A stretch of DNA of 64,000 bases from Luteimonas galliterrae. Lineage in GTDB: Bacteria; Pseudomonadota; Gammaproteobacteria; Xanthomonadales; Xanthomonadaceae. The number at the start of each line of letters is the position of its first letter. Positions within the stretch are counted from its first letter, which is position 1. Below, piece after piece: positions 45,561 to 54,733 of the stretch. A model generated the notes under the pieces. That model did no database searches. It was not told where the DNA came from and saw nothing but the letters and a program-made list of their open reading frames with translations. Position numbers and translations under genes: made by a program. The DNA lies in the NCBI RefSeq assembly GCF_023374055.1, contig NZ_JAMBEP010000001.1, forward strand, positions 1,054,001 through 1,118,000. The letters are read 5' to 3'.

Positions 45561-46910
45561 CTACTTCGGCTCGAACATCGCAATCGACTCCACATGCGCC
45601 GTGTGCGGAAACATATCCATCACCCCCGCGCTGCGCAGCTTCCAGCCGCGTTCGTTGACCAGGTAGCCGGCATCGCGCGCCAGCGACGCCGGATGACAGC
45701 TGACGTAGACGATACGCTTCAAACCTTTCAACGGCAGTTGCTTGAGCACGACATCGGCGCCAGAACGCGGTGGATCGAGCAGGAGCTTATCGAAGCCAGC
45801 GCGCATCCAGGCATGCCCGCCCAGGTCCTGCGCCAGATCGGCGGCATGGAACTGCGCATTCGTCAGGCCGTTGTGCGCGGCGTTCTCGCGGGCGCGGGCC
45901 ACCAATCCGGCCTCGCCTTCCACGCCCACGACTTCGCGCGCCACGCGCGCCAGCGGCAAGGTGAAATTGCCCAGGCCGCAGAACAGGTCGAGCACGCGTT
46001 CGTCGGCTTGCGCGCCGAGCAGATCCAGCGCCAGCGCGATCATCTTCTGGTTGAGGCCGGCATTGACCTGGATGAAATCCAGCGGCCTGAACTTCAATTC
46101 CACGTCCCAGGCCGGCAACCGGAACGTCAGCGGCGGCGATTCCGGCCACACCGCATGCACCGAGTCCACGCCGCCGGGTTGCAGGAAGATCGCGAAGCCG
46201 TGCGACTGCCCGAACGCGACCAGCGCATCGCGATCCTGGTTCGACAGCGGCAGCAGGTGCCGGAACACCAGCGCGATCGTATCGTCGCCGGCGATGAATT
46301 CGATCTGCGGGATGTCGCGCCGGCCGTCCAAGCCGTCGATCAGCGCGGACAGCGCTACGATCCGGTCGCCGATCTGAGGAATCACGGTGTAGCAGACGGA
46401 CAGGTCGGCGACGAAGCGCGGATCGTTCTCGCGGAAGCCGACCAGCGTCTTGTCCTTCTTTTCGACGCGGCGTACGGAGAAGCGGCCCTTGCGGCGATAG
46501 CCCCAGGCCGCGTCGGTCAGCGGCGGCAACCAGGACTCCGGTGCGACGTGACCGATCCGCTCGAAGTTCTCACGCAGTACGCGTTGCTTGGCCAGGATCT
46601 GCTTGGATTCTTCCAGATGCTGCAGTGCGCAGCCGCCACAAGTGCCGAAGTGCGGGCAGCGCGGCGCGACGCGGTCGGCCGAGGCCTGCAGCACTTCCAA
46701 CGCGACCGCTTCATCGAAATTGCGCGAGCGGGCGGTCTGTTTGGCCATGACTTTCTCGTCCGGCAAGGCACCGGCGATGAAAACGGCCTTGCCGTTGTCG
46801 CGGCGGGCGACGCCGCGGCCGTCGTGGCTGAGATCGAGGATGTCGGCGGGGAAAGGCGTCTGGTCGAGGCGGGCCACGTGGCGTAAGGCTGCGTGCGTAG
46901 GGCCGCTCAT
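45561..46910 (-). CDS. rlmD: 23S rRNA (uracil-1939-C5)-methyltransferase
   Basis: SAM-dependent RNA methyltransferase (449 residues) that modifies U1939 of 23S rRNA. An N-terminal TRAM domain (about residues 15 to 75) contains LSHDGRGVARRDNGKAVFIAG. The [4Fe-4S] ligands appear in CPHFGTCGGCALQHL. The methyltransferase domain has LDLFCGLGNFTLPLA, LLLDPPRSGA and YVSCHPASLARDA with the catalytic cysteine. It starts a minus-strand run with the CYTH and nagZ genes. Confidence 0.95.
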   Translation of the reverse strand: MSGPTHAALRHVARLDQTPFPADILDLSHDGRGVARRDNGKAVFIAGALPDEKVMAKQTARSRNFDEAVALEVLQASADRVAPRCPHFGTCGGCALQHLEESKQILAKQRVLRENFERIGHVAPESWLPPLTDAAWGYRRKGRFSVRRVEKKDKTLVGFRENDPRFVADLSVCYTVIPQIGDRIVALSALIDGLDGRRDIPQIEFIAGDDTIALVFRHLLPLSNQDRDALVAFGQSHGFAIFLQPGGVDSVHAVWPESPPLTFRLPAWDVELKFRPLDFIQVNAGLNQKMIALALDLLGAQADERVLDLFCGLGNFTLPLARVAREVVGVEGEAGLVARARENAAHNGLTNAQFHAADLAQDLGGHAWMRAGFDKLLLDPPRSGADVVLKQLPLKGLKRIVYVSCHPASLARDAGYLVNERGWKLRSAGVMDMFPHTAHVESIAMFEPK

Positions 46911-46931
46911 TGTCGCATGCCGCCATCGCTC

Positions 46932-47003
46932 TTCGTGGGAGCGGCTTTAGCCGCGAGCTCTTGCCGTCAGGTAAAAGCTCGCGGCTAAAGCCGCTCCCAC
47001 AGA
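46932..47003. repeat. Palindromic element, family C copy 1
   Basis: Inverted repeat with arms CGTGGGAGCGGCTTTAGCCG and its complement around a short centre. It separates ydbL from rlmD on the minus strand. Related elements lie at 50428 and 52520. Confidence 0.85.
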
Positions 47004-47014
47004 AGCTAAAAGCG

Positions 47015-47611
47015 TTATTTCTGCTTCCAACCCCCGCCCGCATCCTGATACCACCAGCCGCCCTTGGCGCTGTCCACCCACTGCTTGGCGAACACCGCAC
47101 GGATCTGCCCTTCCCATTCCGGATGCTTGTTGGCGACCGCGATCTCGCGATACACGGCTTTCGCGTCGCGCCCCTGGTCGGCCACCGCCTGATTCACCCC
47201 GACGCGGTCGCCCAGCGGAATCTTGGACGCATCGCGCACGCTGACCAGGCCGTCGTTGGTGAAGCCGAGCGCGCCCGAATCGAAATGCTTGCGCAGCGTA
47301 CCGTCGAAACGCGACTTCATGCGCGACTGGATCGCCTGGATCGCCGGCGTCTTGATATTGATGTCCGGCGAGGATTGCGCATAAGCCGGCGCGATGCCGA
47401 TCAGCATCAGCGGATCGAAACTCGCCATGCCGCCGCCGGGCTTGCTTTCCTCCGGCGCGGGCGCGCTGGAACCGGCCTCGTCGCCGATCACTTTTTCGAC
47501 GAACTCCTTGGCCGCTTCCTTGGCCTCGGCGGCCGGAAAGTAGACGTTGATGGTGACGCACGCGGTCAACGCGAGCGCGGCGGCTACCGGCATTCCCAAC
47601 CAACGGCGCAT
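47015..47611 (-). CDS. ydbL: YdbL-like DUF1318 lipoprotein
   Basis: A 198-residue predicted lipoprotein. The lipobox (ALTAC) is followed by VTINVYFPAAEAKEAAKEF and a Pro/Ala/Ser/Glu linker. The C-terminal DUF1318 domain (AIQSRMKSRFDGTLRKHFDSGALGFTNDG, RVGVNQAVADQGRDAKAVYREIA and GGWWYQDAGG) matches E. coli YdbL. YdbL works with YdbH and YnbE in phospholipid transport between the membranes. E. coli YdbL is shorter and not a lipoprotein, so the N-terminal segment is additional. AGGAG precedes the ATG at 47611, 45 bases after ydbH. Confidence 0.83.
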   Translation of the reverse strand: MRRWLGMPVAAALALTACVTINVYFPAAEAKEAAKEFVEKVIGDEAGSSAPAPEESKPGGGMASFDPLMLIGIAPAYAQSSPDINIKTPAIQAIQSRMKSRFDGTLRKHFDSGALGFTNDGLVSVRDASKIPLGDRVGVNQAVADQGRDAKAVYREIAVANKHPEWEGQIRAVFAKQWVDSAKGGWWYQDAGGGWKQK

Positions 47612-47656
47612 GTGCTTTCTCCTGGTGAATTGCGGGACGATTAGAAGATCCATGGA

Positions 47657-49675
47657 TTATTCGAATACCGGCTTGACGTCGCCCTTGCCGACCGCGGCCA
47701 AGCGTTCGACCAAGGTCGGCCAGTCGACCTGCCGGTTGTAGCCGACCACGTTCAGCCGCGGTATGCCGGCGCCTTCGACGATAGTAAATCCGCCGTTGGC
47801 TGAATGCAGGCCGCCCATCTCGCAGACCTCGTTCTCCAGCCGGCAGGAAATGCCGATGCGGGCATAGCCGAAGTCGTCGAACAGGCCGATCAGTTGCCCC
47901 TGCAGGCTGCCCACGAAAGAAGCGTCGCCGACGCTGGAGATGTTCTGCACCGCGCGCTGGCTGATGCGCTGGCGCACGCCCGAGCGCGGCACGGTATGGA
48001 ATTCAGCGTCGAAAGCGGACGCGCCCCAGTCGACCAGGCGCAGGTCGTCGATGCGCCCGTCCAGGCGGCCGCTGATGCTGCCGAAATCGAAGACGCCGGT
48101 CAGCGCCTGCAGATCGATTCCTTGCAACGCGATGTCGGCCGACAAGGTCGGCGCGACGCCGAACGGCCGCTCCATCGCCAGCGACGACACCTGCACGCTG
48201 CCGTCGAACAGGTGCAGGGCCAGGCCGCCGTCGAAATCGATGCGGTCGTCGGCGTAGCGCGCCTTGGGAATATGGCCGCTCAGTTCGCCCGTGAACGCCG
48301 GCAAGCCGAGCGCCGCGGATACCTTGCCGAAGTCGATGCTGTCGATCTCCATGCCGAATTCGATGCGCAGGCCGGCGTCGCCGGCGGGCGGGCGCAAGGC
48401 CATAGCGCTGAATTCGACGCGTCCGCCGAGCATCGGCATGGCCGCGGGCCGGCGCAGGCGCAGCACGCCGTCGCGGCTGTCGAAAGGCAATGCGGCGGCG
48501 CCGAAATCCAGGCCTTGCAACTGGCCGCCGCGCCAGCGCAGTTCGCTGGCCACCGGTGCGTCGGCCGAGTAGCGCACGTCGCCGTCGAGCCCCTCGAATA
48601 CGAAGCGTTGCTGCGCATCGCGCACATCGACGCCGTGCAAGCGCGCGTCGGCAACGCGCAGTTCGCCGTCGCGCATCTGCAGGCGTGCGCCGATGGCGCC
48701 GGCAAGCGCGACTTCGCCCAGGCCGGCCAAGCCGAGCCAACCGGACAGGTAGGCCTGACGCAGCGGCGCGATGTCGCGGCTGCTCACGCTCAGGTCCAGA
48801 TCGCGCAACGCGCCATCGGCCGACAACGCGGCGCTGCCGGTCGCCTGCAGGCGCTCGCCGTCGCGCCATTCGATGCGCGGCAAGCGCCAGCCCGCGCTGC
48901 CCGATTGCGTCGCGTCGATGCGCAAGGACACCGGCGTGGCCGGCAGCAGCAGATAGGCATTGCCGGCGAGCAATTCACCGCCTTTCAAGGCACCGCTCAG
49001 CGAGACCTGCGATGCCGCGGCCGCCTTCCGGTAATCGATATCGAAACGTCCGGACACGCCTTCCGCCGCGATGCTGCCGTCCGGCGTATCCAATCCGATG
49101 CCGGCCAGGGACAAGGGGCCCTGAATGCGCAACGGTTTGTCGTCCGCGGCCTCGACCGTCAGGCGACCGTCGAGCGTGCCCGATTTGAACCGTCCCGCCG
49201 GCCAGGCCTGGGTCGCCAGCGCCTGCGCCCAGGCCATGGGGACGCGGGTCAGGTCGAGCGAGGTCAGGTCGGGCGTCGCCGCCTGACGATGCAAGGCGAA
49301 CCGGGCGCTGCCCTGCGACAGGGTGGCATCGGTACTGGCCACGCCCAGGTCCAGCGACAGGCGCATCGGTTTGGCGCGACCCGAACGCAGTACGCCATCG
49401 CAGCGCCAGCCGCCCTGGATGTCGCGCAACAGTGGGCAATCCCAGGCGATGTCTGCAAAGCGGTAGCCCAGATCTTGCGCGGCGACGCGCTTGGCGGTCA
49501 GGCTGAGACTGCCCTGTGTCGCCTGCGCCGGCCAATCCAACCGTACGGTGACGCCCTCCAGCGTGGCCACGGGCGTGACCACTTGGGCGATCCTGGCGCT
49601 CAGGGTGCGCCCCGACACCGGCCCCAGGCAGACCAGCAACAGGCAAGGCAGCAGGCGTAACATCGATCGCGGCAT
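47657..49675 (-). CDS. ydbH: YdbH-like AsmA-family intermembrane phospholipid transport protein
   Basis: A 672-residue AsmA-superfamily protein anchored by an N-terminal hydrophobic segment (MLRLLPCLLLVCLGPVSG). The rest is a long series of short beta strands, as in bridge-like proteins that span the periplasm. The conserved C-terminal block GDASFVGSLQGQLIGLFDDFGYARIGISCRLENEVCEMGG, ending before a VDWPTLVERLAAV tail, is typical of YdbH. Together with TamB and YhdP this class moves phospholipids to the outer membrane in E. coli. Start is the ATG at 49675 or an alternative at 49663. It lies directly before ydbL. Confidence 0.87.
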   Translation of the reverse strand: MPRSMLRLLPCLLLVCLGPVSGRTLSARIAQVVTPVATLEGVTVRLDWPAQATQGSLSLTAKRVAAQDLGYRFADIAWDCPLLRDIQGGWRCDGVLRSGRAKPMRLSLDLGVASTDATLSQGSARFALHRQAATPDLTSLDLTRVPMAWAQALATQAWPAGRFKSGTLDGRLTVEAADDKPLRIQGPLSLAGIGLDTPDGSIAAEGVSGRFDIDYRKAAAASQVSLSGALKGGELLAGNAYLLLPATPVSLRIDATQSGSAGWRLPRIEWRDGERLQATGSAALSADGALRDLDLSVSSRDIAPLRQAYLSGWLGLAGLGEVALAGAIGARLQMRDGELRVADARLHGVDVRDAQQRFVFEGLDGDVRYSADAPVASELRWRGGQLQGLDFGAAALPFDSRDGVLRLRRPAAMPMLGGRVEFSAMALRPPAGDAGLRIEFGMEIDSIDFGKVSAALGLPAFTGELSGHIPKARYADDRIDFDGGLALHLFDGSVQVSSLAMERPFGVAPTLSADIALQGIDLQALTGVFDFGSISGRLDGRIDDLRLVDWGASAFDAEFHTVPRSGVRQRISQRAVQNISSVGDASFVGSLQGQLIGLFDDFGYARIGISCRLENEVCEMGGLHSANGGFTIVEGAGIPRLNVVGYNRQVDWPTLVERLAAVGKGDVKPVFE

Positions 49676-49690
49676 GAGTGGAGCATAACG

Positions 49691-50407
49691 ATGCAGGATG
49701 CGAATGCGATGAAGCCGCGCTTGTTGCTGGTCGAAGACGACCCGGCCAGCCGAGCGTTCATGGCCGCGGTGATCGCCGCGCTCCCCGCCGAAGTGGATAC
49801 GGCCGCCTCGGTCGGCACCGCACTGACCCTGGCGACGACGCGGCAACACGAACTTTGGCTCTTCGACGTGCGCCTGCCGGACGGCGACGGCGTCGATCTG
49901 CTCGCCCGGCTGCGCAAGCAAGGCATGTCCACGCCGGCGTTGGCGCATACCGCTTCGCGCGATCCGGACGAGCACGCGGCATTGCTGCAGGCCGGCTTCC
50001 TGGCCACGCTGACCAAGCCGTTCGCGGCCGCCGAATTGCGCGAAGCCATCGCAAGCACGCTGGGCCGCAATCCCGCGCCGGTCGTGGCGGAGCGATCCGC
50101 TGGCGCGGCGGCCGTCTGGGACGACGAGCGCGCGCTCGCCGCCCTGAACGGCAATCGCGAACATGTCGCCGCCTTGCGAGCGATGTTCCTGGCCGAATTG
50201 CCTGACCAGCGCAGCGCCGTGCTGGCGGCGTTAGCCCAGGGCGATACCGCCGCGGCGCGCAGCGTATTGCACCGGCTCAAGGCCAGTTGCGGATTCGTCG
50301 GCGCCGCGTCGTTGAAATCGTCGGTCGAGCGGCTCGATGCGGCGATGCACGACCGCGCGCGAGCCGATGAGTTCGCCCGGATTGTGGAGCGAACGCTGGC
50401 CGGCTGA
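49691..50407 (+). CDS. Response regulator with receiver and Hpt domains
   Basis: A 238-residue phosphorelay protein. The receiver (about 8 to 125) has LLLVEDDPASR, the phosphoacceptor aspartate in LWLFDVRLPDGDG and lysine in LATLTKPFAAAEL. The C-terminal domain (about 145 to 235) is a histidine phosphotransfer module: AARSVLHRLKASCGFVGA presents the phosphorylatable His in the HxLKxS pattern. No DNA-binding domain is present, so it likely relays phosphate within a larger circuit. GGAG precedes the ATG. Only 15 bases separate it from ydbH, which is transcribed the other way. Confidence 0.88.
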   Translation: MQDANAMKPRLLLVEDDPASRAFMAAVIAALPAEVDTAASVGTALTLATTRQHELWLFDVRLPDGDGVDLLARLRKQGMSTPALAHTASRDPDEHAALLQAGFLATLTKPFAAAELREAIASTLGRNPAPVVAERSAGAAAVWDDERALAALNGNREHVAALRAMFLAELPDQRSAVLAALAQGDTAAARSVLHRLKASCGFVGAASLKSSVERLDAAMHDRARADEFARIVERTLAG

Positions 50408-50427
50408 CGCTTTTTTGTGGCGGCGGC

Positions 50428-50589
50428 TTCTGTAGGAGCGGCTTCAGCCGCGAGCTTTTGATCTTCTTAGCCGTCATCCCGAGCGACGCGAGGGACCTGC
50501 TTGATTCGTAGCGCCATGAACAAGCAGGTCCCTCGCTTCGCTCGGGATGACGGCAAAAAAGCTCGCGGCTGAAGCCGCTCCTACAGAAG
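50428..50589. repeat. Nested palindromic element, family C copy 2 enclosing another inverted repeat
   Basis: Outer arms TGTAGGAGCGGCTTCAGCCG and its complement (family C) enclose a second inverted repeat with arms AGCCGTCATCCCGAGCGACG and its complement, around CTTGATTCGTAGCGCCATG. The inner repeat contains AGGGACCTGCTT/AAGCAGGTCCCT. It lies between convergent genes (receiver-Hpt and recO). Confidence 0.8.
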
Positions 50590-50612
50590 CCGCTGTACGA
50601 AAGCGGCGCCAA

Positions 50613-51353
50613 TTAGCCTTCTGCGACACGCGGTTTGCCGCGCGACAACTGCCCGATCAGCTCCCACGATTTCAGCCCGCGGCCGCCGAGATGGTGCGCG
50701 AGCACCGCGCGCATGACGCGGCGCAGGCTGGCCAGGTCTTCGGCCGCCGGTTGCCGGTCGTGCGCGAGCGCCAGCAGCGCGCGGCCGGTGGCGGCTTCGT
50801 CGCGGTCGCGCTGGCCGCGGTCGCTGAGCAGGCGCCGCGGGCCGTGTTCCGGATCCAGCCGGTAACGCGCGGCAGGGTCGATCGCCTCGCCATCGCCGTC
50901 GATGTCGAACGAGAAACCGAACCCGAGCGCGTCGAGCAGATCGCGTTCGAAGCGCCGCAGCGTCCAAGCCAGCGGCTCGTCCGACGACAACCGCGCCCGC
51001 GCCAAGCCGTACGCCTGGTACAACTCGCCATGCGGATCGTTGCGCGGCGCCAGGCGCAGCACCAGCTCGCTGAGGTAGAAACCCGCCAGCGCCGGATCGC
51101 CGGCCAGGCGCGGCGCCACATCGAGCGCTTCGGCGCCGTTCAAGCGCGCCAGTTCGCCGCGCTGCACGGCATCGAAACGGATGTGCTGCAGCGGCTGCAA
51201 CGCAGCGCGCAACGGATGCCGCTTGGGTCCCTGCACGCCGCGCGCGACCAGGCCAACGCGGCCATGGGTTTCTCCAAGCACTTCGACCAGCAGGCTGGTT
51301 TCGCGCCAGGGGCGCGTGTGCAGCACGTAGGCGGCTTCGTTGTCGATGCGCAT
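50613..51353 (-). CDS. recO: DNA repair protein RecO
   Basis: A 246-residue recombination mediator that loads RecA with RecF and RecR. The N-terminal OB fold shows [22 protein letters not shown]-like strands and [19 protein letters not shown]. The helical C-terminal part includes [18 protein letters not shown] and [22 protein letters not shown]. It lacks the zinc-binding cysteines seen in some RecO proteins, as in several relatives. It is last in the conserved block and 214 bases from era. Confidence 0.93.
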   Translation of the reverse strand: MRIDNEAAYVLHTRPWRETSLLVEVLGETHGRVGLVARGVQGPKRHPLRAALQPLQHIRFDAVQRGELARLNGAEALDVAPRLAGDPALAGFYLSELVLRLAPRNDPHGELYQAYGLARARLSSDEPLAWTLRRFERDLLDALGFGFSFDIDGDGEAIDPAARYRLDPEHGPRRLLSDRGQRDRDEAATGRALLALAHDRQPAAEDLASLRRVMRAVLAHHLGGRGLKSWELIGQLSRGKPRVAEG

Positions 51354-51381
51354 TTCGGTGGCGTTTCCGGCGTTTTGCTCT

Positions 51382-51543
51382 TAGCCGTCATTCCCGCGAA
51401 GGCGGGAATCCAGTGACTTTGGCTTTTCAGGAAGTGGCGAAGCGAGCACGTTGCGCCGCGCCCCCTCGCCCAACCCTCTCCCGCAAGCGGGAGAGGGCCT
51501 AAACCAAGTCACTGGATTCCCGCCTTCGCGGGAATGACGGCTG
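51382..51543. repeat. Compound palindromic element, family B copy 3
   Basis: About 162 bases with inverted ends (AGCCGTCATTCCCGCGAAGG and complement) and a small core palindrome (CTCTCCCGCAAGCGGGAGAG). Inner arms carry TCCAGTGACTTTGG/CCAAGTCACTGGA. It fills the era to recO gap inside a conserved operon. Confidence 0.85.
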
Positions 51544-51567
51544 AAAGCAGGAGCATTCAAAGCCAGC

Positions 51568-52476
51568 TCAATCGTGGTAACCCAACGTCCGCAACGCCGC
51601 TTCGTCGTCCGACCAACCCTCGCGCACCCGCACCCAGGTCTCGAGGAATACTTTGCGGCCGAACAACTGCTCCATGTGCGAACGCGCCAGCGTACCCACT
51701 TCGCGCAGGCGCGAACCGCCCTTGCCGATCACGATCGCCTTCTGCCCGTCGCGCTCGACCCAGATCACCGCGCCGATGCGCAACAGCTCGCCGTCCTCGA
51801 CGAAGCGCTCGATCTCGACCGTGGTCGCATACGGCAACTCGGCGCCGAGCTGGCGCATCAGTTGCTCGCGCACCATTTCGCCGGCGAGGAAGCGCTGGCT
51901 CTTGTCGGTGATCTCGTCCTCGCCGTACATCGGCGGCGCCTGGGGAAGCAGCTTCAACAAGTCGTCGACCAGCGCCTCCAGGCCGCTGCGCTTCAACGCC
52001 GAGATCGGATGCACGCTGGCGAATTCGCGCCCCGCCGACACCTTGGCCAGATAAGGCAGCAACGCCGTCTTGTCGCGCAGCTTGTCGACCTGGTTCACGG
52101 CCAGCACCACCGGCACACCGGCTTCTTTCAGCGCATCGAAGGCGAGCGTGTCTTCGTCGTCCCAGCGCCCGGCCTCGACCACCAGCACGGCGGCATCGAC
52201 GCCTTCCAGCGCGCCGCGCGCGGCGCGGTTCATCCAGCGGTGCATCGCGGACGCGGTCGATTTGCCCTGCTCGCGGTGCAGGCCGGGCGTGTCGACCAAA
52301 GCGATCTGCCCCTGCGGGAACGTGGCGATGCCCAGCAGCCGGTGCCGCGTGGTCTGCGGCCGCTTGGACGTGATGCTGACCTTGGCGCCGACCAGCGCGT
52401 TGACCAGGGTCGATTTGCCGACGTTGGGGCGGCCGATGACGGCGACGCTGCCGGCGCGGTGGAAGGTGGGATCCAT
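51568..52476 (-). CDS. era: GTPase Era
   Basis: Ribosome-assembly GTPase (302 residues) that binds 16S rRNA and assists 30S maturation. G1 ([12 protein letters not shown]), G2/G3 ([10 protein letters not shown] and VDTPGLH) and G4 (NQVDK) motifs are complete. The C-terminal KH domain (about 205 to 290) has [19 protein letters not shown] at its end, following [16 protein letters not shown]. The GTG or ATG further upstream is unlikely; I use the ATG 52476. Cotranscribed with rnc in most proteobacteria. Confidence 0.95.
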   Translation of the reverse strand: MDPTFHRAGSVAVIGRPNVGKSTLVNALVGAKVSITSKRPQTTRHRLLGIATFPQGQIALVDTPGLHREQGKSTASAMHRWMNRAARGALEGVDAAVLVVEAGRWDDEDTLAFDALKEAGVPVVLAVNQVDKLRDKTALLPYLAKVSAGREFASVHPISALKRSGLEALVDDLLKLLPQAPPMYGEDEITDKSQRFLAGEMVREQLMRQLGAELPYATTVEIERFVEDGELLRIGAVIWVERDGQKAIVIGKGGSRLREVGTLARSHMEQLFGRKVFLETWVRVREGWSDDEAALRTLGYHD

Positions 52477-52519
52477 GCGTGGATTGTCCGCCTTCGCCGG
52501 CCGCCTGGGCAAATGCGCT

Positions 52520-52601
52520 TTTTGTGGGGACGGCTTTAGCCGCGAGCTTTGCCGGGAGGAAGCAAGATCAAGAGCTCGCGGCTAAAGCCGCTCCCACAAA
52601 G
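52520..52601. repeat. Palindromic element, family C copy 3
   Basis: Inverted repeat with arms TTGTGGGGACGGCTTTAGCC and its complement around GCCGGGAGGAAGCAAG. It separates era from rnc on the minus strand. Confidence 0.85.
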
Positions 52602-52611
52602 CTGCGGTCGC

Positions 52612-53307
52612 CTACGAAACAGCGAGCAGGGCCTGCAACACGCCTTCCGCCGCGGCCTGCTCGGCGGCCCGCCGCGAAGGGCCCTCGCCTTCGGCGGCCA
52701 ACTCGGCATCGGTCAGCCGACAACGTACGTGGAACACCTTGGCATGGTCGTCGCCGCTTTCCGCCGCCAGTTCGTAGACCGGCAAGGGCCGCTGCCGCGC
52801 CTGCAGCCATTCCTGCAAGCGCGTTTTGGCGTCCTTGTCGACCTTGCCGGCTTGCAGCTCGTCGATGGCCTGCGCGAACCAGGGCAGTACCGCGTCGCGG
52901 CAGGCCTCGTAACCGGCGTCGAGATAGATGGCGCCGACCAGCGCTTCCAGCGCGTCGGACAGGATCGAGTCGCGGCGATGGCCGCCGGACTTCATCTCGC
53001 CGGGCCCGAGGATGAGCGCGCCGCCCAGGTCCATGCGCCGGGCGATCGCCGCCAGCGAGGATTCGCGCACCAGTTCCGAACGCGCGCGGGTCAGCGCGCC
53101 TTCGTCCGCCTTGGGCCAACGCGCATACAACGCGTCGGCCACGATCAGTCCGACCAGCGCATCGCCCAGGAACTCCAGGCGCTCGTTGTGCGGAGCGCCG
53201 GCGCTGCGATGGGTCAGGGCCTGTTTGAGCAGGCCCGGATCTTTGAAAGCATGGTTTCCGAAGGCGTCGCCACCGGAGCCCAGGCTGCGATCAGCCGTCG
53301 ATGTCAC
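52612..53307 (-). CDS. rnc: Ribonuclease III
   Basis: Double-strand-specific endonuclease (231 residues) for rRNA and antisense processing. The catalytic domain has the signature [20 protein letters not shown] and the second acidic cluster [17 protein letters not shown]. The C-terminal double-stranded RNA-binding domain includes [21 protein letters not shown] and [16 protein letters not shown]. It begins with GTG, overlapping the end of the DUF4845 gene by 17 bases, indicating coupling. Confidence 0.95.
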   Translation of the reverse strand: MTSTADRSLGSGGDAFGNHAFKDPGLLKQALTHRSAGAPHNERLEFLGDALVGLIVADALYARWPKADEGALTRARSELVRESSLAAIARRMDLGGALILGPGEMKSGGHRRDSILSDALEALVGAIYLDAGYEACRDAVLPWFAQAIDELQAGKVDKDAKTRLQEWLQARQRPLPVYELAAESGDDHAKVFHVRCRLTDAELAAEGEGPSRRAAEQAAAEGVLQALLAVS

Positions 53308-53674
53308 CGGTGCGGGTCAGTTCTTGCACTGCGTTGAATTTTCCGACCACATCGATGTTGTAGATCATCGGCTTGCGGACTTCGTAGTCGACTTCCATCT
53401 TCCAGCCGCGATCGCCGCGCGAGAGCTTGACGTTCTCGGGCTTCACGTTGTCGGAGTAGTTGATGTACAGCCGGCGAAAGAACAGGTCCTGGATCTTGGC
53501 CGGATCCTGCATGGCGATGCCGGGCTCGTTGGACAGCCCCTTCAGCGCCGTCTTGACGCTGTAGAACTCCTGGTACATCGGGAACAGCTTCATGCCGACA
53601 TAGGCGAAGAAACCCGCCACGGCCAGCACGACCAGGAACCCGATCAGGGTGATGCCGCTTTGCGTGCGTTTCAT
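53291..53674 (-). CDS. DUF4845 membrane protein
   Basis: A 127-residue membrane-anchored protein with one N-terminal helix ([21 protein letters not shown]) and a beta-containing periplasmic part ([16 protein letters not shown]...[19 protein letters not shown]). The N-terminus [13 protein letters not shown] resembles a pilin-type prepilin leader. It matches DUF4845, which sits between lepB and rnc in many proteobacteria; function unknown. GAGGGGAG precedes the ATG. Confidence 0.88.
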   Translation of the reverse strand: MKRTQSGITLIGFLVVLAVAGFFAYVGMKLFPMYQEFYSVKTALKGLSNEPGIAMQDPAKIQDLFFRRLYINYSDNVKPENVKLSRGDRGWKMEVDYEVRKPMIYNIDVVGKFNAVQELTRTGDIDG

Positions 53675-53699
53675 GCTCTCCCCTCTTACTGAAATGACG

Positions 53700-54503
53700 C
53701 TATGGAATGCTCGAACCGATCCGCGAGAAATCCACCCCACCCGCGCTGCGATCGATGTTGAGCCAGATCAGGAACGCCTTTCCGCGGAGATTCTCCTCGG
53801 GCAGGAAGTGGACGTCCCAGAACCGGCTGTCCTCGCTATTATCACGATTGTCGCCCATGACGAAATACTGTCCGGCCGGCACCGTCCATTGTCCCTCGCC
53901 CTGGGCCGCGAAAAACGGCAAGTCCTCACGTTCCAGCACCGGATGCGGCCGCCCGGGCAATTCTTCGGTGAGCAGGGTGGCGCCGGTCATGTCGCCGCCC
54001 TGGCCCTTGCCGACATAGCTGCCCACCGGGCGGTAGGCGAACGGCTTGCCGTTCACGTAGACCGTATTGTCGCGGTAGGCCACGGTATCGCCGGGCAGGC
54101 CGATCACGCGTTTGATCCAATCCTGCTCGGGGTGGTGCGGCGGCTTGAACACGACCACGTCGCCGCGCTTGGGCTCGCCGACGGCGAAGAACTTCTTGTT
54201 GGTGATCGGCAGGCGCAGGCCGTAGGCGAACTTGTTGACCAAGATGAAGTCGCCGATCAGCAGGCTGGGCATCATCGAGCTGGACGGAATCCGGAACGGC
54301 TCGGCGACGAAGCTGCGCAGCAGCAGCACGATCAGCAGCACCGGGAAGAACGCGCGCGAATAATCGACCAGCACCGGTTCCTTGGTCTCCAGCAGCGCGC
54401 CGCCCTCGCGCTCGCGCGCCTTGGCGAAGAACAGCCGGTCGAGCAACCAGATGATGCCGGTGGCGAAAGTCAGCACCACCAAACCGATTTCGAACCAACG
54501 CAT
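53700..54503 (-). CDS. lepB: Signal peptidase I
   Basis: Leader peptidase (267 residues) that removes signal peptides at the outer face of the inner membrane. Two transmembrane segments (FEIGLVVLTFATGIIWLL and FFPVLLIVLLLRSFV) precede the periplasmic catalytic domain. The Ser-Lys dyad is in PSSSMMPSL and DWIKRVIGLPGD, and GDNRDNSEDSRFWG-like residues near the C-terminus are conserved. Stop is TAG; DUF4845 begins 25 bases later. The preceding gene is lepA. Confidence 0.96.
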   Translation of the reverse strand: MRWFEIGLVVLTFATGIIWLLDRLFFAKAREREGGALLETKEPVLVDYSRAFFPVLLIVLLLRSFVAEPFRIPSSSMMPSLLIGDFILVNKFAYGLRLPITNKKFFAVGEPKRGDVVVFKPPHHPEQDWIKRVIGLPGDTVAYRDNTVYVNGKPFAYRPVGSYVGKGQGGDMTGATLLTEELPGRPHPVLEREDLPFFAAQGEGQWTVPAGQYFVMGDNRDNSEDSRFWDVHFLPEENLRGKAFLIWLNIDRSAGGVDFSRIGSSIP

Positions 54504-54522
54504 GCTTGCTCCTAATACTTAT

Positions 54523-54677
54523 GCCCCTCTCCCACCGGGAGACGGGTTGGGGTGAGGGTACGGCGAAGCGATGGCGCTGCACCGTCCCGGCAGAAAGGGA
54601 CGAGGTGAACTGGAACATCCGTCACTTCGCCGAACCCTCATCCGCCCTCCGGGCACCTTCTCCCGAGGGGAGAAGGA
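54523..54677. repeat. Palindromic element, family D copy 2
   Basis: Outer arms CCCCTCTCCCACCGGGAGAC and CCTTCTCCCGAGGGGAGAAG (imperfect), with the inner pair GGTGAGGGTACGGCGAAG/CTTCGCCGAACCCTCATCC, around a long centre of about 60 bases. It separates lepA from lepB on the minus strand. Confidence 0.7.
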
Positions 54678-54733
54678 AAATCAAGGCCTAACCGTCATTT
54701 CGACCGCTATCGCCCGCCGGATGCCGCCACGGA

